Below the pieces are notes generated by a model. The model ran no database searches and was not told the DNA's origin. It worked only from the letters and a program-made list of their open reading frames with translations. Both the position numbers and the translations under genes were made by a program. DNA of 64,000 nt from positions 22,767,430 through 22,831,429 of the forward strand of contig NC_087172.1 of assembly GCF_035594125.1 (NCBI RefSeq). The letters are read 5' to 3'. Positions 12,600 to 24,400 of the stretch are shown here, piece by piece (the first letter of the stretch is position 1; each line of letters opens with the position of its first letter). The stretch is from Scylla paramamosain. Taxonomy: Eukaryota; Arthropoda; Malacostraca; Decapoda; Portunidae.

Positions 12600-12799
12600 C
12601 TAAACAAATCAATGCTGCAGCTGATTACCACTAGGACAATACTTAGTAAAAATTAACAAAGGTGGGGAGTTCCTCAGTCTATTACCATTACTGGGTAGGA
12701 TACAGATGGAGAAATAGTAAAAAAGATAGTTCAGTATTTGGTACAGTAGAGAACACTAACCCTCACCTATAGAAAGAGATCAGCCATCAATACTTTCAA
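12600..12799. other. Unassigned spacer up to the satellite edge
   Basis: No gene or repeat recognised. Satellite homology becomes recognisable at about 12800, where the reverse-oriented monomer beginning TTTTACGAAGAACTTGCC appears. Confidence 0.4.
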
Positions 12800-15489
12800 A
12801 GGAATAATTTCATCACTTTTACGAAGAACTTGCCTTTAAGTATTTTTTAACCCCTTGTATACCAAACCGCTAAAACGCATGCAAAACAAACTTTATGGAG
12901 AAACAGAATAACATTACCAAAAACATGTATTTTGAGTGTTTTTGATCATGTGATCTATAAAAACGCTTAAGTACATGCAAAGAACATTATGTTTGGGAAA
13001 CAAAAGGACATTACGAGAAACGTGTATTATGAGTGTTTTTATAAGTTCCTTAAGTACCAAAAAGCTAAAACCCACAAATAACACTCTTTATTTAGACAAT
13101 AAGAAATAAAAAGATAAAATAAATAGGATTTTTTTTTTTGTTATTCATCTTCATAGGTACCGAGATGCCAAAATTCTGGGAAAATTCAGGGCAATTATGT
13201 GATAAGAGAATATTATCAAAAAAGTTAATTTCAGCTTTTTTTTTTTTCGGACTGTTAAGTACTAAACGCTAAAGTGCATGCAAAGCCTCCAATATGAGGA
13301 AATTAAACGACCTTACCAGAAATCTGTGTTTTGTGTGTTTTTAAGCATGTTAGGCACCAAAACGATATATAATAAGGAACTCACTCTATATGGGAATCCA
13401 AAATAAAGTTACTGAAAACGTGTCTTCTCAGTGTTTTACGTAGAAAAACGTTAAAACGGATGCAAACCAACCAATATTAAGAAATAGAAAAACGTTACCA
13501 AAAAGGTATATTTTGAGTGTTTTTGAGCTTTTTACCTACAAAAACGCGAAAATTGATGCAAAGCACTCTATATTGGGAAACAAAAGGACATTGCAAGAAA
13601 AGTGTATAATGAGTGTTTTATAGTTCAAAAGAACCACAAAGCAAACAACGCAAAAACTCGTCTATATGGAAAGTTAATTTAAGCTTTTTTTTTTCGGACT
13701 GTTATGTACCAAACCCTAAAGTGCATGCAAAGCTTCCAATATGAGGAAATTAAACGACCTTACCAGAAACCTGTGTTTTGTGTGTTTTTTAGCATGTTAG
13801 GCACCAAAACGATAAATAATAAGGAACTCACTCTATATGGGAATCCAAAACAAAGTTACTGAAAACGTGTCTTCTCAGTGTTTTACGTAGAAAAACGTTA
13901 AAACGGATGCAAACCAACCAATATCAAGAAATAGAAAAACGTTACCAAAAAGGTATATTTTGAGTGTTTTTGAGCTTTTTACCTACAAAAACGCGAAATC
14001 TTGATGCAAAGCACTCTATATTGGGAAACAAAAGGACATTGCAAGAAAAGTGTATAATGAGTGTTTTATAGTTCAAAAGAACCACAAAGCAAACAACACA
14101 AAAACTCGTGTATATGGAGAGATTTCTTAGATACCAAAATGCTGAAACTCATGAATAACACTCTTAATTGAAAAACAGAACAACCTTACTAAATGTGTGT
14201 ATTTTGAGTGCTTTTCACATTCTTAGTTACCAAAAACCCCAAATTACATGCGAAAATAGCTTTGTGGGGAAAAAAAAATGACTTTACCAGAAAAGTGTCT
14301 TTTGAGTGTTTTTCAACGTGATAGGTAATAAAGCACTCAAAAGCAGGACAATCACATTACATTGGAATAAAACCATTTTTTACCAAGAACTTGCCTTTAA
14401 GTGTTTTTCAGCTCCTTATATACAAAACTGCTAAAACGCATGCAAAACACACTTTATGGAGAAACAGAATAATATTACCAAAACCTTGTATTTTGAGTGT
14501 TTTTGATCATGTTATCTATAAAAACGCTTAAATACATGCAAAGAACCTTATGTTTGGGAAACGAAAGGACATTACGAGAAACGTGTATTATGAGTGTTTT
14601 TAAGTTCCTTAAGTACCAAAAAGGTAAATCCCACAAATAACACTCTTTATTGAGAAAAAATAAATAAATAAAAAATAAAAAAATAGTTTTTTTATTTTTC
14701 TTTATTTATCTTCATAGGTACCAAGATGCCTAAAAGTGCATGCAAAGCCACCTATATCGGGAAATTAAACGTCTTTGCCAGAAAACTGTCTTATGAGTGT
14801 TTTTCAGCTTGTTAGGCACCCTAACGGTAAATAACATGCAAGTCACTCTATATGGGAATCTAAAACAAAATTACTGAAAAAGTGTCTTTTCGGTGTTTTA
14901 CGTAGAAAAATGCTAAAACGGATGCAAACCAACCAATAAGAAGAAATAAAATAACATTACCAAAAAGGTATATTTTGAGTGTTTTTGAGCTTGTTACCTA
15001 CAAAAAAACGCGAAAATAGATGCAAAGCACTCCCTATTGGGAAACAAAAAGACATTACGAGAAAGGTGTATAATGAGTGTCATTATTTTTGAGGAAAAGA
15101 ACTTGTGGTTCACAAGAACCATGAGGCAAAAAACGCAAAAACTCGTGTATATAAACAAGTTTCTGAGATACCAAAATGCTGAAACTCATGAATAACAATA
15201 TTAATTGAGAAACAGAACAACCTTACCAAATGCGTATATTTTGAGTGTTTTTCACATTCTTAGCAAAACCCCAAATAGCACGCGAAACTATGTTGGAAAA
15301 AAAATGACATTACTAGAAGTGTCTTTTGAGTGTTTTTGAGCGTGTTAGGCAATAAATCAGAAAAAAAACAGGGCAATCACATTACATGGGAATAAAATCA
15401 ACTTTTACCAAGAACTTGCCTTGAAGTGTTTTTGACCTCCTTACAAACCAAAACGCTAAAACGCATGAAAAAACTCCTTTATGGAGAAG
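12800..15489 (-). repeat. Satellite HOR array, reverse-oriented segment
   Basis: Diverged 85-100 bp monomers of the same family as the rest of the window, but reverse-complemented. The HOR landmark (GGTACC followed by an A-rich tract in forward sense) appears here inverted near 13157 and 14717. The monomers closest to the right edge share specific variants with forward units at about 35.6-36.4 and 62.0-62.7 kb: the GTTTGTAAGGAGGTC variant, the CACTTCTAGTAATG variant and the hairpin variant near 15103. The segment near 12800-13100 instead carries the ACCCCTTGTATA variant (forward: AAGGGGTTAAAA), seen at 18.04 and 50.2 kb. It contains a 449-bp tandem duplication. No coding potential. Confidence 0.9.
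13222..14118 (-). repeat. 449-bp tandem duplication inside the satellite
   Basis: 13222-13670 and 13671-14118 are nearly identical copies joined directly at TATATGGA|AAGTTAATTT. They differ by only a handful of substitutions and small indels, far fewer than neighbouring HOR units do, so this is a young event. The unit holds about five monomers, the same span as the half-HOR pentamer. Confidence 0.85.
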
Positions 15490-18400
15490 CATCCTAGTAC
15501 CTATGAAGATAAATAAAAAAAAAAAAAAAAAGATTATATTTTCTTTTCTTTTTTTTATTCTCTATAAAGAGTGTTATTTGTGGGTTTTAGCTTTTTTGGT
15601 ACTTAATGAACTTAAAAACACTCATAATACACGTTTCTCATAATGTCCTTTCGTTTCCCAAAAAATAGTGTTCTTTGCATGTATTTAAGCGTTTTCATTA
15701 GTAACATGATCAAAAACACTCAAAATACTTGTTTTTGGTAATGTTCTTCTGTTTCACCATGAAGTGTATTTTGCATGCGTTTTAGTGTTTTGGTATATAA
15801 GGAACTCAAAAACACTTAAAGGCAAGTTCTTGTTAAAAATTGGTTTTATTCCAGTGTAATGTGTTTGCCCTGGTTTTTAGTGCTTTATTGCCTAACACGC
15901 TCAAAAACACTCAAAAGACACTTTTCTGGTAAATCATTTTTTTTTCCCACAAATCTATTTTCGCATGCAATTTGGGGTTTTGGTAACTAAGAATGTTAAA
16001 AGCACTCAAAATACACGCATTTAGTAAGGTTTTTCTGTTTCTCAATTAAGAGTGTTATACATGAGTTTTAGCATTTTGGTATCTAGGAAACCTCTCCATA
16101 TACACGAGATTTTGCGTTTTTTGCTTTGTGGTTCTTTTGAACTATAAAACACTCATTATACACTTTTCTTGCAATGTCCTTTTGTTTTAAAATATAGAGT
16201 GCTTTGTATCAATTTTTGCGTTTTTTTGTAGGTAACAAGCTCAAAAACACTCAAAATATACCTTTTTAGTAACGTTTTTCTATTTCTTGATATTGGTTGC
16301 TTTGCATCCGTTTTAGCGTTTTTTCTATGTAAAACACTGAGAAGACACGTTTTCAGTAAATTTGTTTTAGATTCCCATATAGAGTGAGTTCCTTATTATT
16401 TATCGTTTTGGTGCCTAACACGCTAAAAAACACTCAAAACAAATTTCTGGTAAGGTCGTTTAATTTCCTCATATAGGAGGCTTTGCATGCACTTTAGGGT
16501 TTGGTACATAACAGTCCGAAAAAAAGCTGAAATTAACTTTTTTGATAATATTGTTTTATCATATGATTGCCCTGAATTTCCCCAGAATTTTGGCATGTCG
16601 GTACCTATGAAGATGAATAACAAAAAAAAAAAAAAAAGAAAATTCCTATTTTTTAATTTTTTTAATTTTTTTTTTTATATTTTCTAAATAAAGAGTGTTA
16701 TTTGTGGGTTTTAGCTTTTTGGTACTTAAGGAACTTAAAAAACACTCATAATACACGTTTCTCGTTATGTCCTTTTGTTTCCCAAACATAATGTTCTTTG
16801 CATGTATTTAAGCGTTTTTATAGATAACATGATGAAAAACACTGAAAATACATGTTTTTGGTAATGTTATTCTTTTTCTCCATAAAGTGTGTTTTCCATG
16901 CGTTTTAGCAGTTTTGTATATAAGGAGCTCAAAAACACTTAAAGGCAAGTTTTTGGTATAAATTGGTGTTATTCCAATGTAGTATGATTCCCTGCTTTTT
17001 AGTGCTTTATTGCCTATCATGCTTAAAAACACTTAAAAGACACTTTTCTGGTAATGTCATTTTTTTCTCACATAAAGGTGGTTTCGCATGCAATTTGGGG
17101 TTTTGGTAACTAAGAATGTGAAAAGCACTCAAAATACACGCATTTAGTAAGGTTGTTCTGTTTCTCAATTAAGAGTGTTATTCATGAGTTTCAGCATTTT
17201 GGTATCTAGGAAATTTCTCCATATACACGAGTTTTTTGCGTTTTTTGCTTTGTGGTTCTTTTGAACTATAAAACACTCATTATACACTTTTCTTGCAATG
17301 TCCTTTTGTTTCCCAATATAGAGTGCTTTGCATCAATTTTCAAGTTTTTTGTAGGTAAAAAGCTCAAAAACACTCAAAATATACCTTTTTGGTAACGTTT
17401 TTATATTTCTTGATATTGGTTGGTTTCCATCTGTTTAAACGTTTTTCTACGTAAAACACTGAGAAGACACGTTTTCAGTAACTTTGTTTTGGATTCCCAT
17501 ATAGAGTGAATTCCTTATTATTTATCGTTTTGGTGCCTAACATGCTAAAAACACTCAAAACACAGATTTCTGGTAAGGTCGTTTAATTTCCTCATATTGG
17601 AGGCTTTCCATGCTCTTTAGGGTTTGGTACATAACAGTCCGAAAAAAAAAGAGCTGAAATTAACTTTTTTGATAATATTCTTTTATCACATAATTGTCCT
17701 GAATTTTCCCAGAATTTTAGCATCTCGGTACCTATGAAGATGAATAACAAAAAAAAAAAAAAAAATCATATTTTTTATTTATTTATTTTTTTTTATTTTC
17801 TAAATCAAGAGTGTTATTTGTGGGTTTCAGCTTTTTGGTACTTAAGGAACTTAAAAAAAAAAAAACACTCATAATACACGTTTCTCGTAATGTCCTTTTC
17901 TTTCCCAAACATAATGTTCTTTGCATGTACTTAAGCGTTTTTATAGATAACATGATCAAAAACACTCAAAATACATGTTTTTGGTAATGTTATTCTGTTT
18001 CTCCATAAAGTTTGTTTTGCATGCGTTTTAGCGGTTGGGTATATAAGGGGTTAAAAAATACTTAAAGGCAAATTCTTCGTAAAAGTTGGTTTTATTTCCA
18101 TGTAATGTGATCGTTCTGCTTTTTAGTGTTTTGTTGCATATCACGCTGAAAAACAATCAAAAGACATTTTTCTAATGTCATTTTTTTTTCCCGCATGAAG
18201 ATAGTTTCGCATGTAATTTGGCATTTTCGTAACTAAGAATGTGAAAAACACTCAAAATACACAATTTGGTAAGGTAGTTCTGTTTATCTATTAAAAGTGT
18301 TATTCATGCATTTATTCATTTTGGTATGTAAGAAATTTCTCTATATACACGAGTTTTTGCGTTTATTGCCTTGTGGTTCTTTTAAAACTATAAAACACTC

Positions 18401-21400
18401 ATTATACACGTTTCTCGTAATGTCCTTTACATCCATTTTTGTTTTACATCCATTTTTGCATTTTTTGTAGGTAACAAGCTCAAAAACACTCAAAATATTT
18501 CTTTTTGGTAATGTTATTCTATTTCTTCATATAGGATGGTTTGTATCCGCTTTAGCGTTTTTCTACGTAAAACACTGAAAAGACACGTTTTCAGTAATTT
18601 TCTTTTGGATTCACATATTGACTGACTTCCATATCATTTATCGTTTTGGTGCCTAACATGCTGAAAAACACTGAAAAGACAGGTTTCTGGTAAAGTCGTT
18701 TAACTTCCCTATATAGGTGGCTTTGCATGCACTTTAGGGTTTGGTACATAACAATCCGAAATAAAAAGGTATAATTAACTTTTATGATAATGTTCTTTTT
18801 TCCACATAAATTCCCTGAATTTTGGCAGAATTTTGGCATCTCGGTACCTATGAAGATGAATAACAAAAAAAAAAAAAAAAAAAAAAATCCCATTTTTAAA
18901 TTTTTTTATTTATCATTTTTTTCTCTAAAGAGTGTTATTTGTGGGTTTTAGCTTTTTTGGTACTGAAGGAACTTAAAAATCACTCATAATACACGTTTCT
19001 CGTAACGTTCTTTCGTTTCCCAAATATAAGGCTCTTTGCATGTATTTAAGCGTTTTTTTTAGATAACATGATCAAAAACACTCAAAATACATGTATTTGG
19101 TAATGTTATTCTGTTTCTCTATAAAATGTATTTTGCATGTGTTTTAGCGTTTTGATATGTAAGGAGGTCAAAAACACTTAACGGCAAATTCTTGGTAAAA
19201 TTTGGTTTTATTCCCATGTAATGTGATTGCCCTGGCATTTAGTGCTTTATTGTGTAACACGCTCAAAAACACTGAAAAGACATGAAAAGCCTCCCATATG
19301 AGGAAATTAAAGACCTTACCAGAAATCTGTCTTTTAAGTGTTTTTCAGCATGTTAGGCACCAAAACGATGAATAATAAGGAACTCACTCTATGTGGGAAT
19401 CCAAAAGAAAATTACTGAAAACGTGTCTTCTCAGTGTTTTACGTAGAAAAAAACGCTAAAACTGATACAAACCAACCAATATCTAGAAGCAGAAAAACAT
19501 TACCAAAAATGTATATTTTGAGTGTTTTTGAGCTTGTTACAAAAAAACGCGAAAATGGATACAAAGCACTCTATATTGGGAAAGAAAGGGACATTGCGAG
19601 AAAAATGTATAATGAATGTTTTATAGTTAAAAAAAAAAAAAAAACACAAGGCAAAAAACGCAAAAACTCGTGTATATGCTGAAACTCATGAATAAAACTC
19701 TTAATTGAGAAACAGAGCAACCTTACTAAATGCGTGTCAAAAACCGTAAAAGGCAAGTTCTTCGTAAAAATTGGTTTTATTCCCATGTAATGTGATTGCC
19801 CTGCTTTTTAGTGCTTTATTGCCTAACACGCTCAAAAACACTCAAAGACACTTTTCTGGTAATGTCATTTTTTTTTCTCACATAAAGCTAGTTTCGCATG
19901 GAATTTGGGGTTTTGGTAACTAAGAATGTAAAGAACACTCAAAATACACGCATTTAGTAAGGTTGTTATGTTTCTTCATTAAGAGTGTTATTCATGAGTT
20001 TCAGTATTTTGGTATCTTAGAAACTTCTGCATACAGTCGAGTTTTTGTGTTTTTTGCCTTGTGATTCTGGTGAAACTATAAAACACTCATTATACACGTT
20101 TTTTATGTCCTTTTTTTTCCTTATATAGAGTGCTTTGCATCCATTTTCGCGTTTCTTTTTATGTAACAAGCTCAAAATCACACAAAATATACTTTTTTGG
20201 TAATGTTATTCTATTTCTTCATATTGGTTGGTTTGCATCCGTTTTAGCGTTTTTCTACGTAAATCTTTTAAAACACACGTTTCCAGTAATTTTGTTTTAA
20301 TTTTATTTTAATTTTATAGAGTGACTTTCATATTATATATCGTTTTGGTGCCTAACATGCTTTTTGGTGCCTTTTGCTTCCCAATATAGAGTGCTTTCCA
20401 TCCATTTTCGCGTTTTTTGTAGGTAACAATTTCAAAAACACTCAAAATATACCTTTTTGGTAATGTTATTCTATTTCTTCATTTTGGTTGGTTTGCATCC
20501 GTTTTAGCGTTTTCTACGTAAAACATAGAAAAGACACCTTTTCAGTAATTTTGTTTTTGGATTCCCATATAGATTGACTTCCTTGGGTTTTATCGTGTTG
20601 GTTCCTAACATGCTGAAAAACACTCATAAGACAGTTTTCTGGCAAAGACGTTTAATTTCCCCATATAGGTGGCTTTGCATGCACTTTAGGGGTTTGATAC
20701 ATAACAGTCCGAAAAAAAAGCTAAATTTAACTTTTTTGATAATGTTCTTATTTCATATAATTTCCTGAACTTTGCCCGAATTTTGGCACATCGTTACCTG
20801 TGAAGATGAATAAGAATGAAAAAAAAATCGTATTTTTTTATTTATTTATTTATTTTTTTCCCAATAAAGAATGTAATTTGAGGCTTTTAGCTTTTTCGTA
20901 CTTAATGAACTTAAAAACACTCATAATACACGTTTCTCGTAATGTCCTTTCATTTCCCAAAAATACGGTTCTTTGCATGTATTTAAGCGTTTTTATTGTT
21001 AACATAATCAAAAACACTCAAAATACATGTTTTTGGTACTGTTATTCTGTTTCACCATAAAGTGTATTTTGCATGCATTTTAGAGTTTTGGTATATAAGG
21101 AGCTCAAATACACTTAAAGGCAAGTTCTTGTTAAAAATTTGTTTTATTCCAATGTAATGTGATTGCCTTGCTTTTTAGTGCTTTATTGCCTAACACGCTC
21201 AAAAACACTCAAAAGACATTTTTCTGGTAATGTCATTTTTTCCCCACATAAAGCTGGTTTCGCATGCAATTTGGGGTTTTGGTAACTAAGGATGTGAAAA
21301 GCACTCAAAATACACGCATTTAGTAAGATTGTTCTGTTTCTATATGAAGAGTGTTGTTCCAGAGTTTCAGCATTTTGGAATGTAAGAAACTTCTCTATAT

Positions 21401-24400
21401 ACACGAGTTTTTGCGTTTTTTGGCTTGTAGAATTTTGGCATTTCGGTTCCTGTGAAGATGAATAAGAAAGAAAAAAATATTTTATTTTTTTTATTTATTT
21501 ATAGTTTCTTAATAAAGAGTGTTATTTGTGGCTTTTAGCTTTTTGGTAATTAATGAACTTAAAAACACTCATAATACACGTTTCTCGTAATCTCTTTTCG
21601 TTTCTCAAAAAGAGTGTTCTTTGCATTTATTTAAGCTTTTTTATTGGTAACATGATCAAAAACACTTAAAATACCTGTTTTTGGTAATGTTATTCTGTTT
21701 CACCATAAAGTGTTTTGCATGCGTTTTAGTGTTTTGGTATATAAGCAGCTCAAAAACACTTAAAAGCAAGTTCTTGGCAAAAATTCGTTTTCCTCCAATG
21801 TAATGTGATTGCCCTCCTTTTTAGTGCTTTATTTTCTATCACGCTCAAAAACACTCCAAAGACACTTTTCTGGTAGTCTTTTTTTTCCCACAAATCTATT
21901 TTCGCATGCAATTTGGGGTTTTGTTAACTAAGAATGTGAAAAGCACTCAAAATACACGCATTTATTAAGGTTGTTCTGTTTCTCAATTAGGAGTGTTATA
22001 CATGAGTTTTAGCATTTTTGTAACTAGGAAACCTCTCCATATAGACGAGATTTTTCGTTTTTTGCCTTGTGGTTGTTTTGAACTAGAAAACACTCATTAT
22101 ACACTTTTCTTGCAATGTCCTTTTGTTTATATAGAGTGCTTTGCATAAATTTTCGCGTTTTTTGTAGGTAACAAGCTGAAAAACACTCAAAATATACCTT
22201 TATAGTAACGTTTTTCTATTTCTTGATATTGGTTGCTTTGCAACTTTTTTTTGGATTTCCATATAGAATGAGTTCCTTATTATTTATCGTTTTTGTGCCT
22301 AACATGCTAAAAAAAAACACTCAATACACATATTTCTGGTAAGGTCGTTTAATTTTGTCTTTGCATGCAATTTAGGGTTTGGTACATAACAGTCCGAAAA
22401 AAAAGCTGAAATTAACTTTTTTGATAATATTCTTTTATCATATGATTGCCCTGAATTTTCACAGAATTTTGGCATCTCGGTACCTATGAATATGAATAAT
22501 AAAAAAAAAAAATAAATAAATAAATAAATATAATTCCTATTTTTTTAATTTTTTAATTTTTTATTTTCTAAATAGTGTTATTTGTGGGTTTTAGCTTTTG
22601 GTACTTAAGGAACTTAAAAAAAACACTCATAATACACGTTTCTCGTATTGTCCTTTTGTTTCCCAAACATAATGTTCTATGCATGTATTTAAGCGTTTTT
22701 ATAGATAAAATGATCAAAAACACTCAAAATACATGTTTTTGGTAATGTTATTCTGTTTCTCCATAAAGTTTGTTTTGCATGCGTTTTAGCTGTTTGGTAT
22801 ATAAAGAGCTCAAAAACACTTAAAGGCAAGTTTTTGGTATAAACTGGTGTTATTCCAATATAATATGATTACCCTGCTTTTTAGTGCTTTATTGCCTATC
22901 ACGCTCAAAAACACTTAAAAGACACTTTTCTGGTAATGTAATTTTTTTTCTCACATAAAGGTGGTTTCGCATGCAATTTGGGATTTTGGTAATTAAGAAT
23001 GTGAAAAGCACTCAAAATACACGCATTTAGTAAGGTTGTTCTGTTTCTCAATTAAGAGTGTTATTCATGAGTTTGAGCATTTTGGTATCTTGGAACCTTC
23101 TCCATATACACGAGTTTTTGTGTTTTTTCCCTTTTGGTTCTTTTGAACTATAAAAAAGAACTCATTAAACACTTTTCTTGCAAAGTCCTTTTGTTTTCTA
23201 ATATAGAGTGCTTTGCATCAATTTTCGCGTTTTTTTATAGGTAACAAGCTGAAAAACTCTCAAAATATACCTTTTTGGTAATGTTTTCCTATTTCTTGAT
23301 ATTGGTAGGTTTGTATCCGTTTTAGCGTTTTTCTACGTAAAACAAAGAAAAAAACACGTTTTCAGCAATTTTGTTTTGGATTCTCATATAGAGTGAGTTC
23401 CTTATTATTTATCGTTTTGGTGCCTAACATGCTGAAAAAAACTCAAAAAACAGATTTCTGGTAAGGTCGTTTAATTTCCTCATATAGGATGGATGCACTT
23501 TAGGGTTTGGTACATAACAGTCCGAAAAAAAAACTAAAATTAACTTTTTTGATAATTTTTGTTTTATCATATAATAGCCCTGAATTTTCCCAGAATTTTG
23601 GCATCTCGGTACCTATGAAGATGAATAACAAAGAAAAAAAAATTTTTCTCTCTTTAAAGAGTTATTTGTGGGTTTTAGCTTTTTGGTACTTAAGGAACTT
23701 AAAAACACTAATAATACACGATTTTCGTAATGCCCTTTTATTTTCCAAACATAGGGTTCTTTGCATGTATTTAGGCGTTTTTATAGGTAACATGATAAAA
23801 AATATTCAAAATACATGTTTCTGGTAATGTTATTCTGTTTCTCCATAAAGGGTGTTTTGCATGCGTTTTAGCGTTTTGGTATGTAAGAAGCTCAAAAACA
23901 CGTAAAGGCATGTTCTTGGTAAAAGTTGGTTTAATCCCATATAATGTGATTGCCTTCCTTTTTAGTGCTTTAGTGCCTATCACGCTCAAAAACACTCAAA
24001 AGACACTTTTCTTGTATTGTAATTTTTTTCCCACATAAAGCTAGTTTCGGATGCAATTTTTGGTTTTGGTAACGAAGAATGTGAAAAGCACTCAAAATAC
24101 ATGCATTTGGTAAGGTTGTTCTGTATTCTTAATTAAGAGTGTTATTTCTGAGTTTGAGCATTTTGGTATCTAAGAAACTTCTCCATATACACCGAGTTTT
24201 TGCTATTTTTGCCTTGTGGTTGTTGTGAAACTATAAAACATTCATGATACACGTTTCGCGTAATGTCCTTTTGTATTCCAATATAGAGTGCTTTCCATCC
24301 ATTTTCGCGTTTTTTGAAGGTAAGAAGCTCAAAAACACTTAAAATATACCTTTTTGGTAATATTCTATTTCTCCATATTCGTTTGTTTGCATCCGTTTTA

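Noticed and set aside
12376..12603. Plus-strand 75-codon frame with a good upstream acceptor (TTTTTCAACAG at about 12348)
   Set aside because: It conflicts with the minus-strand reading that has splice sites on both sides and phase agreement with a neighbour. Kept as an alternative, not annotated.
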